NCBI GenBank assembly: GCA_033439265.1 | Contig: JAVTVX010000031.1 | Coordinates: 2,527,501 to 2,591,500, forward strand | DNA from: Dillenia suffruticosa | Taxonomy: Eukaryota > Streptophyta > Magnoliopsida > Dilleniales > Dilleniaceae | DNA: 64,000 bases | Direction: 5' to 3' | Notes under the pieces: generated by a model | The model's input: only the letters and a program-made list of their open reading frames with translations | Databases searched by the model: none | What the model was told of the DNA's origin: nothing | In this document: one piece after another, positions 1 to 13,795 of the stretch | Layout of the letters: every line of letters starts with the position of its first letter | Numbering within the stretch: position 1 is the first letter of the stretch | Position numbers and translations under genes: made by a program

Positions 1-1062
1 AAATTTGAAAGCAAAAAGAATGGAAAATTCATTTCAAATTCTATAAAGACTATATATTTTTAAATTAATGAAAAATAAGAAAATTATGATCGAATTTCAG
101 AAAAATCCGTAGATCCACTTAAATGTACTTTCTAATTATTTTGTTATTTTAGTTGTTCCTCTTGAGACAAAGAGTATAGGGCATAGAATATTTAGAATAA
201 TATTTTATAATTTAGAATTAAATTTCACACTTCACCTTCTATTGTTTTACATTTGAAATTCAATGTCAATTAATTATAGTTTAATTAATATCGTTTTCAT
301 TTTTTATAAAAATCTCAAATTCGAATCTTTCTGTGTAAAAAAAAAAATTAACTGTGAATTTTGAATTCTATTTTCTAATTCTAAATACAAAATTTCATTT
401 GTAAATAAATTTTATAGTTTAGTTTTTTTTCAAATCAATTGATTTTTTTTATTATTTCAAGAATGGGTAAGAATACTTCCAAGGAGACAGTCTAGTGATT
501 CAAATCCCTTTCCCAAGCTGATAATTTTAAATTCAAATTTTTGTATAATAAAAAAAATTAGTAAGAATATCATTTGATTTTGCAATACTATTTATGTTAA
601 ATTTTTCAGTAATGAAGCAAATCATTATTTATACTAACAAATTTTAGTGTTAAAAATAAACATTTTCTCTTTCTTTTCACACTCAACTGCAGCTAGCATT
701 TTTTGACCCTTTAAAAGAAAAAAAGAAAAAAAAAAAAAGAAATTTTGCAAGTCCAAAATGTGGAAATTTTGCTGACTTTAAAACTAGAGGTGGAAATTTG
801 TTCTTTTGTTTTTTATTTAAAAAAAGACCTTAACCCAAATCATTGAAGTTGTTTATGGCATAAATAAAAAAACAACACCATATAAATAATCAATTAAAAT
901 ACATAACATGAATTGATTTTTTTTATTTTATATATACATACAAATAGGAGTGGAGAGGAACTGGTCTCTCCATATAGGAGTTAACCTCACAGGACATAAA
1001 AAGAACCTCAAGCACCGGTGCGATGAATGAGTTGTTAACATTTTTTGAGAATGTTGAGGTTT
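1..1062. other. AT-rich intergenic flank
   Basis: I see no gene here. The stretch is strongly AT-rich with A/T homopolymers. Around 440-570 there is one member of a short dispersed repeat: a tRNA-like 'gtctagtgattcaaatccc' followed by a 'ttaaattcaaattttt' tail. Similar copies recur across the window (see the SINE-like entries). The last bases (1063-1067, GGGTG) are the left target-site duplication of the retrotransposon that begins at 1068. Confidence 0.7.
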
Positions 1063-1067
1063 GGGTG

Positions 1068-3734
1068 TGTCATGCCCCAACTCTTGAGTCAAGCATGCGA
1101 TAATTGTCGCATTATCTCGGCATACGGACAGAATCTCCTCATATACGGGATGTCACAAGGTATTCAACCCGTTCAATCTGTTTTTAAGAAAACAACTCAA
1201 CAACATATAAAGAACCATCTCAGTCCATTTTATCACAACCGACATGCATGAGATCATCTCAGCCAATCAAAATCAAATACATGTATAATGCCATCTCGAT
1301 TATCTCAAAAAATTCTTAATAAAATTTTCACAAATTCCAAATGTCTCAAAATCTACAATAAATTCCAAATTGTCCCAATGAAACCATAAGTTTTGTAAAA
1401 GACAAATATAAACAAAAGTTTATCAAGTTCTACAAAAAATCAAGTAAGAATTTTACCAATACTTATTTTAAAAAAATAAAACAAGTATCGATTAAATTCA
1501 AATCCAAAATGAAGAGTACAAAACCTCATTCCATGGATCATACCATATCAACTCAAAAATAATATTTACATCATCAATACTTATAGCAATTCAGTAAAAA
1601 AGTATCTTCAATTGGCTCCAATGACGTGTTCCATCTAAGTTTCGTTTGAAAAATATAGAATATAGGGGAGAATATGGGAATATTTAGCGAGTGGAGTGCA
1701 ATTGCATGATTATGTCAATAAATGATGGGTGAATGTGGGGAAGTCAAAACATATTTTATAAATAACTCTTTGGATATAAAATAGTCTCAACATTAAGAAT
1801 AATTCAAATAAATATGTATATATAAATTTCAGTCTTTCCAAAATCATTAGGTCTCCCTAAGAAATCACTCCCATTCCAGGTTTGGCCGAGCCCAGACGAA
1901 AGCCCGCCAAGGAGTTTTCAATCCATTTGTTTCGCAACACTAGTCCCCTCTTCCTTGGCGTTGACTCATACATTATCGGGATGCGTCCAGATATAGCACG
2001 ATTTCGGTAGAGGGAGACACGTCTGCCTCCCCCGCTCAACCAACCCCAATCACGTTATTCCGTCGGGTTGCTCTGTGGAGGGAATGACATAGTCATTTAT
2101 CTCATGTATCATACTTTCACAAAATATCCAAATCACATTTCGTGTGTCATGTTTCAATAAATAATTCTTAAAATCATATCAAAGTATTCATAAATCAAAT
2201 ATCCAACAACATATGATTCATATTCATTTATAAATACAATGGATGCACATGTGATTCAAATCTTTATTTTAGACATCTCACAATCACAAAAATTTATATA
2301 AAGGATATAAAATTATTCAAAATTATTTATTAAAGAATTTAAAATAATTTGCTCATTTAAATACACAACGAACCATCCACTCACATTTTGGGAGGGTAAT
2401 CACTCATAAATTTCCTAACTAAATAAAAATTATCCCTCCTTAAATTCTCTCAATACCTTAATTTAATTTATTGGTCATAATTTAATCGTTAAATCATATA
2501 TCAACAGTATATCAATCATTTCTCCTTAATATTTTCATAATTATAGTTTTTCAATAAATTTTTTAATCTGCGCAGTCATAGGAAAATGGCTATAAGTTTC
2601 ATTACATTCATCCAAATTATATGATTCTTATCTCGAATTAAAGATAAGATATAAATCTACAACTTTCATATTCAGAACTTAACCTAATTCAAGCTAAAAG
2701 GCATTTCAAAATTGAAGGAAAGACAAATAGTTGCAATAGGATAGACAGAACATTTTCTATATTATGAAACTTTTTGAAAAATTATAAAAAATTCAATTCT
2801 TTTCCGATTTCAACGAATCATATTTTCTTTTCAACATATGAGAGTCTACTTTCATATGTAAAAAGTCTCACGTAATTTGTTTTTGTGCAGAGAAAGTTAT
2901 GAGAAAAAAATCACAGTATACTTATTATGCAAAATCATGAATTTTAGCCCAATATAAAGTTTTGCATTCTAGTCTAGTAATTTCTCCTCACATTCAATTT
3001 AGGCCTAGAATGAAGTAACAATTTTCATTCATCCATTGTCTAAATTCCAATATTTTATAAACCCTAATTTCATACCACATTGCTCCGAATCCAAATAAAG
3101 CCCAAGATCTATTTCAAACTTGGTGAAGAATGTACTGGAGTATGAGAACATGTGGTTTGTTGGGCTGAAATGGTCTGCTCGCAGGGATTTTGAAGGTCAG
3201 GTCATGTCAACCATAATCAACATCAAGATCAGATGAGCTTGTATGCACCTAGGAATTCCAACCTTGGTCCCGATAGAGAGAGATATGTGAGTTTAGGTGA
3301 GGAGAGAGCAAGAGGGAGAGACGAGAGAGAAATCATGCAGTCTTAAGATGGAAATCATGACTGCAGAGGGTGAGAGAGACAGAGAATGATTGCCTAACAT
3401 TGAATAAAGTTTCAACTACAAACGGCGACTGAGGAGGCAGGAAAGGGCGAGGGAGAACAACTGCATGGTTGTAAGTGGTAGAGGAATCGTGCCACTGCAG
3501 AGGACGAATCACCTTAATGAGAGAGAAGATTTGATCGCTTGAAATAGAGAGATGTCGGGCTGGTGATGGAAAGGGGCAGAGATGGGGGGTGGTGGCGGTG
3601 TTGATTTCTGGAGAGGGGAAGGAGAGAGCAATGCGAGAGTGACAAAGAGACGAAAGAGAGAGGGAGAGAGTAAAGTGGGAAATTGAGAAAGTGGAATGGG
3701 GTTTTTTTTTTTCATTTCTTTTCTTGGTGCTACA
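1068..3734 (-). repeat. 3' LTR of the Ty3/gypsy element
   Basis: This is the 2.67 kb downstream LTR in element orientation. It aligns from end to end with 8973-11623: shared landmarks are 'catgcatgagatcatct' against 'catgcatgaaaccatcc' near the plus-strand left end, the polypyrimidine/GA-rich block at 3290-3700, and the shared end at GGTGCTACA. TG...CA termini are intact. Short ORFs in it, such as 1857-2039 or 3509-3820, are not genes. Confidence 0.93.
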
Positions 3735-3752
3735 ATACTCAACCCCTTAAAA
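3735..3752 (-). other. Polypurine tract candidate
   Basis: The minus-strand sequence immediately upstream of the 3' LTR contains TTTTAAGGGGTTGAGTAT. The AAGGGG core is the expected plus-strand primer position for a Ty3/gypsy element. It is short and interrupted by pyrimidines. Confidence 0.6.
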
Positions 3753-6700
3753 GAATCTCGTCCACAAAATTTAAAAGGAAAATACACATTAAAAAGTTGG
3801 GGGTGCTGTTTTCGCATCAACTCTTCGGTCTCCCAAGTTTCCTCTTCTACTTAATTACTTCTCCACAATACCTTGACCATGGGGATTTGTTTACTCTTCA
3901 ACTACTTGATTTGTCGATCAATGATTTTCATCTGTTGTACCTTGAAACTCAAATTTTTATTCAACTCTACCGGAGGTACTTCCAATACGTGCGAGGGATC
4001 TGATAAGTATTTTCTCAATATTGAAACATGAAAAACGTCATGGACTCTCTGCAACTCCGGCAGCAATTTTAATCCTTTCAAGGATTTTAAAGGGACCAAT
4101 GTATCAAAAGTTTAACTTTCCTTATTTCTGAAATCCAATTATACCATTCCAAGAAGATACCTTTAAAAATACTATATCTCCAATTTCGAATTTCAAGGGT
4201 CTCCTCCTCTTATCGACGTAACTCTTTTGTCGATCTTGAACTGCCTTCATTTTTTTTCGAACCAGTTTCACCTTTTCTTTAGTGGCCTCTATTAATTCTA
4301 CACTTTCAATCTTTCTCTCTCTAACCTGATCCCAATACAATGGAGTTCGACATTTTCTTTCATAAAGAGTTTCATAAGGAGACATCTCTATGGTAACTTG
4401 ATAGTCGTTGTTACAAGTAAATTCAACCAACGGAATGTGCCTATCCCAACTACCTTGAAAATCCATAACACATGCTCTAAGCATATCTTCCAATATTTGA
4501 ATGGTGTGCTCCAATTGTCCGTCAGTCTGAGGATGGAAAGCAATACTAAATTTCAATTTAGTCCTTAAGGAATTTTATAATTTTGGCCAAAATCTAGAAG
4601 TAAATCGAGGAATACGGTCCGATACATTGGATATCGAATGCCGTGAAGTCTCACGATCTTGTCAATATATAATTTAGCCAATCTTTCCAAAGAATAGGTG
4701 TTCTAAATCGACAATAAGTGAGCTGACTTGGTGAGACAATCCACAATCACCCAAATGGCATCATGACATCTTAGAGTATATGGCAATCATATAACAAAAT
4801 CCATAGTAATATGTTCCTACTTCCATTTTGGAATCGACAGTGGTTGGAGGACACTGATTGGCCTCTGGTGTTCAGTCTTGACTTGTTGGCACACTAGACA
4901 TCTAGCAACAAACTCAGCTATCTCTCTCTTCAATCTGGACCACCAATATGATTTCTTAATAGTTCGGTACATCTTGGTATTCCCCGAATGTATAGCATAA
5001 ACTGATGAATGGGTCTCTTTAAGTATGGCCTTTCAGAGATCCTCATCTTTTGGAATATATATGCGTTTTCCATAAGTTACAAGTCCATCTTCCTGGATCT
5101 GAAACTCACAAACTTCCCCTTTTTGAATCTTCTCTACTATGCCTTTCAATTCCTCATTGGTCGCTTGAAGCTCCCGAATATGGTTTACCAAAGTAGGCCT
5201 CATCATAAAATTGGTTAATAGTGTACCGTGATTATCTTTAGCCAATTCGACTCCAAGGACATGAAGTCCAACCAAACAAGAGAGAGAGGAACTCCCTTGA
5301 TTTGCCGAAATTGAAGACTTGCCACTTAAAACATCTGTAACAACATTCGCCTTCCCAGGGTGATAATCAATCACCAAATCATGATATTTAATTAGTTCCA
5401 ACCACCTCCACTACCTCAAGTTTACCTCCTTTTGAATGAGCAAGTATTTCAAACTTTTGTGGTTAGTAAAGATCTTGCATGTAAATAATACTGTCAAATC
5501 TTTAAAGCAAAAACAATGGTAGCTAACTCCAAATCATGAGTTGACTAGTTTACTTCATACTTCTTTAATTGGCGAGAGGTATAAACAATTATCTTATCGT
5601 CTTGTATCAACACACACTCTAATCCTTGTTTGATAGCATCATTGTATACTACAAAATCACCACCACCACTAGTAGGAAAAGCAAGGATAGGGGTGGAGGT
5701 CATTCTTCGCTTAAACTCTTGAAAACTACCTTCACACTTTTCATCCCATTCAAACTTGACTCCCTTCTGAGTTAAATTAGTCATTGGAGCGGCTATTTTC
5801 AAAAATCCTTTTACGAATCTCTGATAATGTCCTACTAATCTGAGAAAACTTCTCACCGCAATAACATTTTTAGGCTGCTCTTACTTCAGTATGGCCTCTA
5901 CTTTATTTTGATCCACAAAAATCTCATCCTTGGAAACAACATGCCTTAAAAAGCCAATCTCCCTCAACCAAAACTTGTACTTAGAGAACTTGACATACAA
6001 TTTCTTCTCCTTAAGAGTTTGCAAGATGATTCGGAGATATTCAGAATGTTTTTCAACACTTTTGGAATACACCAAGATATCATTGATAAAAATTATGACG
6101 AATTTATTGAGTTAGGGATGAAACACTCGATTCATGAGATCCATGAAGACCGCAGGAGCATTCGTTAACCCAAAGGGCATTACAAAAAATTCATAGTATC
6201 CGTACCATATCCAAAATGCGGTCTTGTGTACATCATCACCCTTGATCGTCAGTTGATGATACCCCGATCTCAAATCTATCTTTGAGAACACACTAGCCTC
6301 TTGAAATTGATCAAAAAGATCATCAATTCTCGGAAGTGGATACTTATTTTTAATTGTTTTCTTATTGACTTGTTAGTAATCAATACATAACCGAAAGATT
6401 CCGTCTTTCTTCTTCACAAACAGAACCAGAGCACCTCAAGGAGAAGTACTCGGTATAATAAACCCTTTATCCAATAACTCTTGAAGCTGAACTTTCAACT
6501 CTTTTAACTCTGCGGGTGCTATTCGATAGGAAGTAATTGAGATTAGAGCAGTGCCGAGAATTAAATTAATAGGGAAGTCAAATTTCCGAACAGGAGGCAG
6601 CCTAGACAATTCTTCTGGGAAGAGATCAGGAAATTCATTCACCACAGAAACAATATCTAAATTAGAATTTCCCACCGTGGTGTCAATAATGTGAGCTAAA

Positions 6701-7140
6701 TAAGATTTGCATCCTTTATGTATTAGTCTCCGTGTTTCAAGAGTTGAAATTACACAGTTCGGTAAGACTTGCCGCTTAGCATAGAATACCAGGGGAAGAC
6801 TTTCCGGTCTGTGAAGTTCCACTTCCTTGGTGAAACAGTTTACTGATTCTCTGTGATGACACAGCCAATCCATGCCTAGTATGACATCAAAATTTTTTAT
6901 CTCCTATGGAATTAAGTCCGCTTCTTGAGTTATCTCACCGACCTGCACTTCACAATTCTTATATACCATATCCTTAATCAGCTGTTTTTCCAAAGGGGTG
7001 ATAACCAACAATTTTTTAACAAACGGAGTTAAAGGTTTATCAGAATATTTATCAAATTCCTTACTCATAAATGAATTATTAGAGCCCGTATCTATTAGTA
7101 TACAAGCATATACTCCAAAGATTTTCATCATACCTATCAA
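3740..7140 (-). pseudogene. Retrotransposon pol remnant (PR-RT-RH-INT-chromodomain)
   Basis: Domains in order on the minus strand are as follows. Protease has DTGS near 7090 (7140-6904). The protease-RT linker with the RT N-terminal 'APAELKELKVQLQELLDKGF' lies at 6873-6436. RT palm and thumb lie at about 6435-5545; the normal F-I-D-D active site reads F-I-N-D near 6080. RNase H begins with 'YNDAIKQGLECVL' near 5650. The integrase zinc finger has C-L-V-C near 4900. A degraded integrase core is followed by an intact-looking 'AFHPQTDGQ' block (4556-4122). Next comes the 'LPELQRVHDVFHVS' tail (4099-3902), and last a chromodomain scrap around 3890-3790 ('VKVLWR...ETWE') with two in-frame stops. 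The DTGS protease motif survives, but RT has lost an aspartate. The order and the chromodomain identify a chromovirus. Confidence 0.92.
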
Positions 7141-7618
7141 TATAGACCATAAATAAAATCATTAGTCAACTTACAAATTTATCATTCGTATATAGCCCTC
7201 TATAACATTTCGTTGCATTACATAACCATGATCAATTCATATATTTACCTACTATAGAAATTCACCCTCTAACATAATCATAATATCATACTATTGATCA
7301 TAAACAAAATCATATCATTGATATTTTTCAAATCATAATAATAACCATCTATATCATATTTTTAAATTAGATAGTTCAAGTTCCAAAGTGGTTTACATGT
7401 AACCACGTCTGGATTGGCCTGGGTCTCTTTATTGGTTATAGTATAGATTCTTGCTTGAGATCTAGGCTGGGGACGTTGAGTGGGGGCAGCTATGATATTG
7501 CTTCCTATGCCAGTCCTAGGAGTAATATTGGTGGAAGGTGTCGAAGTAATAGTCTGGTTTCTCTTAGAACCACTAAAAGGTCCCCGAACTTGACGACTTC
7601 CTTGCCCTTCTGTATTCA

Positions 7619-8761
7619 ACTTCGGGCAAGTGTAACAGAGGTGATCCTCCTTCCTGCAATGATAACATCATTTGGGTCTCCTACATGGACCTATATGATG
7701 CCCCTTATAAGTAGGGCAAGGTTCTCTCTACTCCCCCACGGTTTTGCTCCCGATCCAACATTTCTTCTAGTAGCATTTGGTTTGAAAAATGGTTGGACTT
7801 AAGGAGAGCCAACTGATCCTGAAACGGATCCGCCACTATAAAAATCCATATTTCTGTTCTTCTTGGAACTTTGGCCCGATATGAAACCACCGTGTCTCTT
7901 TTTTTTTTCCCATGGTATTCTCTGACTTTGCTGCACTCCATCACCATTTTCTCAGCCCTCAAAGCTAAGTCTAGGACATTTTGAAATGTATGCCCTTTAG
8001 TGACAGACATTTTTCTCTTATGTTCAAGTTCAATCTTGATTCCAATTTTGCACACAGGGACTTTTCAGAATTTACAAACTTTGGAACATAAGTGGCAAGT
8101 TCCCTCAGTTCTACCTCATACTCAGACACCGTCTTGTCTCCTTGAGCAAGCTTAAAAAATTCCTCTCTTCTGGTCCCTATAGAATCGTGTGCAATATTTC
8201 TCCCCAAAAGCTCTAAGGAACTCTCCCCATATAGTGGTGTAGTCGCTCTAGCCTTCACTTTTTTCCACCAAGTTCAAGCACTTTTATCAGTAATTTCACT
8301 GCACCTACAATTTCATCTCATCATCTATCCTTATGTTGGTAACAATCTCTTGAATTCGGTCAATCCATTCCTTGGCCATCAAAGCATCATTTCGTGCTGG
8401 AAAATGTCTTACATCTGAGTTATCTTGCCTCTTTGATAAGTTTTGACAACTCAATCGTAGGACGATTGATTGATGCAATAACCGGAGGAGTAGGTGCTAT
8501 GGGAACACTAGGTGCAATTGCCGGCATAGGAGGAGGAATCGATGAAGGAGCTGAAGTTGGATGTGAAGTTTGGTACTGTGCTCTGTAAGTATTTCACCAC
8601 TCTATCACTTGCTGGAGGATGGCTATAGAAGGAGCAAGAATCTTCGTTGAAGGAGCCGGGTGTGTGGATACTGACGGAGGTAGAGCATGTGAGGATGACT
8701 CTTCCTCATGCTTTCGGGGAGGAATTTCGTTTACATTCATCATCATTCTACATGGAGGCAT
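7619..8761 (-). pseudogene. Retrotransposon gag remnant with CCHC zinc knuckle
   Basis: This is the capsid/nucleocapsid part of the chromovirus. The likely start is the ATG at 8761-8759, opening with MPP as many gags of this group do. A capsid-like stretch (8258-7971) carries 'FFKLAQGDKTVSEYEVELREL', the usual plant Ty3 gag motif. The nucleocapsid knuckle at 7667-7626 fits C-X2-C-X4-H-X4-C exactly, although an in-frame stop lies just before it. Several other stops and shifts break the frame, so no functional Gag can be made. The leader between gag and the primer site is 8762-8950. Confidence 0.85.
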
Positions 8762-8950
8762 GGTTATCTATAAGAAAAAAGCTATGTTTAGAAAACATGG
8801 TTAAGAATCTATAAAAGGTTTTTGTACATTTTTTGAAAAATATTTTTAAAATTTGAATTTTCAAAAGAAAACCGTTCTTAAAACTTTTGAAAAATCATTT
8901 TGGATATTTGAAGACATTTCAAATCTTTAAACATTTAAAAAAAATCGACC

Positions 8951-8965
8951 TGGTCTCTGATACCA
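8951..8965 (-). other. Primer-binding site, initiator tRNA-Met
   Basis: Read on the minus strand, this is TGGTATCAGAGACCA, 7 bases inside the 5' LTR. TGGTATCAGAG is the usual plant retroelement primer site complementary to the 3' end of initiator tRNA-Met. The match breaks after 11 bases. Confidence 0.88.
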
Positions 8966-8972
8966 ATAAAGT

Positions 8973-11623
8973 TGTCATGCTCCGACTCCGGAGTCAAGCA
9001 CGCGACAACTATCGTGTTACCTTGGCATACAGGCAGAACCTCGTCGTATATCGAGATACCACAAGACATTCAACCTGTTTTTAAAAAAACAACTAACAAC
9101 ATATAAAAGATCATCTCAGTCCATTTTATCACAATAGACATGCATGAAACCATCCCAACCAATCAAAATCAAATGCATGCATTTCGGCCATCTCAAAGAA
9201 TTCTTAATAAAGTTTTCACAAATTCCAAATGTGTCAAAATTCATAATAAAGTCCAAATTATCCCATGAAACAATAAGTTTTGCAAAAGACAAATATAAGC
9301 AAAAGTTTACAAAGTTTCACAAAAAATCAAGTAAGAATTTTACAAATACTTGCTCCAAAGAAAATAAAGTAAGTATCGATTAAATTCAAACCCAAAATGA
9401 CGAGTACAAAGACTCCTTCCCCGGATTATGCCACATCAACTCAAAAATAATATCTATATCATCAATACCTATAGCAATTCAGCAAAAAAGTATGTTCAAC
9501 TGGCTCTAATGACGTCTCCCACCTAAACTTCCTCTGAAAAGTATATAATAGAGAGGAGAGTATGGGAATACTCAACGAGTGGAGTGCAATGACATGATTG
9601 TGTCAATAAATAATGGGGTGAATATGGGGAAGTCAAAACATATTTCATAAACAACTCTTTGAATATAAAATACTCTTAATATTCAGAATAATTCAAATAA
9701 ACATGCATCCATGAATTTCAGTCTTTCCAAAATCATGGGTTCTCCCTAAGAAATCACTCACGTCTCAGGTTTGACCGAATCTGGACGAAAGCCCGCAAAG
9801 GGGTTTTCAATCCATTTGTTTCGTAACACTAGTTCCCTCTTCCTTGGCATTGACTCGTACCTCATTGGGGTGCGTCCAGATATAGCATGACTTTGGCAGA
9901 AGGAGCCACGTCTGCCTCCCTCGCTTAACCAACCACAACCACGTTACCCCATCGGGTTGCTCTGTAGAGGGAATGACTATAGTCAGTTACCTCATGTATC
10001 ATGGTTTCACAAATATCCAAATCACATTCCGTGTGTCATATTTCGATAAACAATTCTCAAAATCATACCAAAAATATTAATGAATCAAATTTTTAACAAC
10101 ATATGACACATTCATTTATAAATATAATGAATTCATATGTAATTTAAATCTTCATTTCAGATATCCTACAATCACAAAAATTTATATAAAAGATATAAAA
10201 TTATTCAAAATCATTTATTGAAGAATTTAAAACAATTTACTTATTTAAAGGTACAACGAATCATCCACTCATCTTATGAGAGGGTAATCACTCACAAATT
10301 TCCCAGTTAAATGAGAAATATCCCCTTTTCAGCTCTCCTAATACCTTAACCTAATTATTAGTCATAATTTAATCATTAAATCACATACCAACAGTAGAAC
10401 AATTATTTCTCCTTAATATTTTCATAATTCTAGTTTTCCAATAAATTTTCTAATCTGCACAGTCATGAGAAAATGACTATAACATTCACTACACATATCC
10501 AAATCATATGATTCTTATCTCGAATTAAAGACAGAACATAGATCTACAACTTTCATATTCAGAATTTAACCTAATTCAACCTAGAAGGTATCTCAAAATT
10601 GAAGGAAAGACAAGCAGTTGTAGTAGGACAGACAGAACATTTTTTGCACCATGAAACTCTTTGAAAAGTCATAACAAATTCAATTTTAATCTAATTTCAA
10701 CGAATCATATCTCATTTCAAGATATGGGAGTCTACTTTCATATACAAAAAGCCTCACATAATTTGTTTTTGTGAAGAGAATGATATGAGGAAAATATCAC
10801 AATACGCTTTTATACAAATCATGAATTTCAACTCAACATGAAGCTTTGCATTCTAGTCTAGTAACTCCTCCTCACATTCAATCTAGGCCTAGAATCAAGT
10901 AACAATTTTCCTTCATCCATTGTTCAAGTCCCAACATTTTATAAATTCTAATTTCTGACCTCATTAATCTGAATCCAAATAAAGCCTAAGATCCATTTCA
11001 AACTTGGTGAAGAATGTATCTGGAGTAGGAGAAAGTGTGGTTTGTTGGGCTGAGATGATCCGCGCGCAGGGATTCTAGAGGTCAGACCATGTCAACCACA
11101 ATCAACATTAAGACTAGATGAGCTTGTATGCACCTAGGAATCCTAACCCTTGGTCCCGACTGAGAGAGATATGTGAGTCTGAGAGTAAGAGGGAGAGACG
11201 AGAGAGAAATCGTGCGGTCTCAAGATGGAGATCACAACTGCAGAGGGTGAGAGAGACAGAGAACGATTGCCTGACATTGAATGAAGTTTTGACATTGAAT
11301 GAAGTTTTGACTACAAACGGCGACTGAGGAGGTAGGAAAGGGTGAGGGAGAACAATTGCGCAATTGTAAGTGGTAAAGGAATCGTGCCACTACAAAGGAT
11401 GAATCACCTCAATGAGAGAGAAGATTTGATCGTTTGAAATAGAGAGATGTCAGGCTGGTGATGGAAAGGGGCTGAGATGGGGGTGGTGGCGGTGTTGATT
11501 TCTGGAGAGGGGAAGGAGAGAGCAATGCGAGAATGACAGAGAGACGAAAGAGAGAGGGAGAGAGTAAAGTGGGAAATTGGGAAAGTGGAATGGGTTTTTT
11601 TTTTTTCTTTTCTTGGTGCTACA
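8973..11623 (-). repeat. 5' LTR of the Ty3/gypsy element
   Basis: This is the 2.65 kb upstream LTR in element orientation and would carry the element's promoter. It differs from the other LTR by scattered transitions and small indels, including a short local duplication 'gacattgaatgaagtttt' at about 11275-11308 that the other copy lacks. Its inner end (8973) is followed within 7 bases by the primer-binding site, which fixes the element's direction. Confidence 0.93.
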
Positions 11624-11628
11624 GGGTG

Positions 11629-13795
11629 TGCAAGGTCCATCTCGTAAGAGAGGTTGGTGCAAAATATATTTTGATGATAAACAAAACTAGATTTGATGGT
11701 TTGATGATGAGCATGCAAAAGTTAGCAAACCTAGCTAGATAATTGTGCTATTCAAGTAAGTAAGTTGGATAGGGAATAAAATACTTAGAAAGTTAAAAAC
11801 CCAGATTTGATAAATTTGCTGAAAACTAAGTATTCGAAAACATGAGTATTTGAAATATCAAGAAATAAGAATTAAAAATGACGGTATTTGTTCCAAACAT
11901 ATCAAATTAGTTAAAACATATTTTTTTCATAATTTTTCTAAACCATTAACCTTTTAAAGAAAACTCATCTAAAGTGAAATAAAAAATCAATACTGGAATT
12001 TTGTTTTTTGAAAGGAAAGTTGATTTTTTATTTTAAAAAAAATTAGATTTTGAAACAATTTTTATTGAATTCAAATAAAAGTATTTTCTTATTTACATAT
12101 AATATCTTATGTAAATGGAAATATAAAAACTCAAATATAAAAATTGGACATTTAGTTAAATGATTATTACTGAGTAATAAGGTCAAAATAGTTTTAGAGT
12201 CACAGAAGCAAGTTCTGAAATATTAGGTAAACGTATTAATACCATCTTGGAAACATGTCGACATATTACTAGTTATATAATGTTTAAACATATCAACACC
12301 ACCTTATAAATATGTCGATACATAGCTTAGGACACTTAACAAGCAAATATCGATATATGGCTTAAAATGTTGACACATGCTTAAAACACTCCAGACGCTA
12401 TCAGATGTCGATATGAGATATTAGGATATTGACACATGCCTTAGAACTCAAGATGACCACTAGATGTCAACACGAGATATTACAATGTCGACACAGATTT
12501 TGTGACAGACAAAAAACACATAAAAGATGATGTCGACACAAGATATTATGATATCAACACGAGATTTAGAACATAGAACACATAAAAGTTCATGTTGACA
12601 CAAGTAAAGTAAGATATCAACACATGTCCTAGAATTTAGAAAGAGATGTGTCCAACACCTGACCCAGGATATTTAACACACTATGTGATATCGACACAAA
12701 GATATTAAGATGTCGACATAAATAATAGAAATTTCTTCCATCTTAGTGTGGTGAATAACAAATTGAATTTATTGAATATATAAGTATTTTTTTTATAATA
12801 ATGTCGATTCAAGCAAATTAATATGTCGACACTTGACTTAGAACAAATATACTTAAGGCAATATAGGTCAACTCGAAATGCCTAATAGGTCAACCCACCC
12901 TCATATTTTATATCTTAACAATTTAAAATTTAAAATCTGATTTGGCTGAGAGACAAATTGAGTCGACCCAAAGAAAATACATTTTAGATCACAAGTTTTA
13001 AGCAATTGATACTTAATGATCGGGTATTTATTAACCATGCTAATAAAACCTAACCTGTCGTATTATAATTAAATCAAAATACTAGTGAAATCTAACCAGC
13101 TGTGTACAGGAAAAACAATTGTTTCTTTTTAATAAAGCTGATGGCTGCAATCGGAAAAAAGTAATGTAACTTCTCATTTGCTAAAGAACAGCAACGAGCG
13201 TATTAATGAACAATATTCAAATTCAACCTACTACCTCAATGGCTCTCAACCATTCTCATATAAATACCCAAGAGAAGAAGGAACAGTATAGAGATGGATG
13301 AATAAATGCATAATAGTTGAATTGAATGCTCTATTCCTTAAAAAACCTCTGTTCTTCAATCATTTTTCACTAATCTCTGGTAAGTTTAATCTTTATTACA
13401 TTTGAAGATCATAGTATCACTTCTTATAACATTTATTCTCCTCCTATACAAAATTTTCAAAAGTCCAGAGAGACTTTTCTGGTCTGGAGTTTAGAGAAAG
13501 AAACAACCAGTAAGAAGTTTAGTATTTTTGGGAGAAAATACAATAAAAATTTGACTTACACATGTACGCAAATTGGTTGTACTATTTCGGAATACATAGT
13601 GAAAATCCAGGTAGAATCTGAGTGTGGACGTATACCGAGTTTGTTAGAACCATTATAAAATTTGTATATATTTCTTTTATTTTATTTTTCAACTCCTTCA
13701 TCCTACATCTATTTTCAATAAATTGTAAAACCTCCAAATCTTAAAAAAAGTATCGTACACCTTATTCAACCCCTCTAGATTGTATTAGATTGACA
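11629..13795 (+). mobile_element. Probable Ty1/copia (SIRE-type) solo LTR
   Basis: No gene is visible. The 5' part reads 'ttggtgcaaaatatattttgatgataaacaaa', reminiscent of SIRE/Maximus copia LTR starts. A TATA-like 'atataaatacccaag' sits at about 13260. The 3' part ends '...ttattcaacccctctagattg...gaca', as such LTRs often do. No primer site or coding sequence follows, so I read it as a solo or truncated LTR. The left boundary is uncertain because the Ty3 element is inserted just upstream. An array of GTCGACA-like words fills about 12240-12970. The class call rests on remembered LTR end patterns, not on an alignment. Confidence 0.5.
12240..12970. repeat. Array of degenerate TGTCGACAC / ATATCGACAC words
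   Basis: About 18 copies of a word near TGTCGACAC recur every 20-45 bases, many followed by 'aagatatta' or 'atgagatatta'. Clear copies include those near 12256, 12405, 12487, 12532, 12692, 12711, 12793 and 12822. Variants change the C-G to T-G or C-A, as expected for decay of methylated CpG. The array lies in the U3-like part of the presumed copia LTR. Confidence 0.8.

Larger units (their letters stand above)
1068..11623 (-). mobile_element. Full-length degenerate Ty3/gypsy chromovirus (Tekay/Del type)
   Basis: This 10.6 kb LTR retrotransposon lies on the minus strand. It is bounded by two long LTRs (1068-3734 and 8973-11623) and by perfect 5-bp target duplications GGGTG at 1063-1067 and 11624-11628. 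On the plus strand both LTRs begin TGTCATGC and end GGTGCTACA, so in element orientation they run TGTAGCACC...GCATGACA. Inside, read on the minus strand, come a primer-binding site (8951-8965), gag with a CCHC knuckle, protease, reverse transcriptase, RNase H, integrase and a C-terminal chromodomain next to a purine-rich tract (3735-3752). The chromodomain and the integrase tail place it among chromoviruses. No long ORF survives and stops and frameshifts occur throughout. The LTRs differ at many positions, mostly C/T and G/A, so this is an old insertion that could not move by itself. Confidence 0.95.
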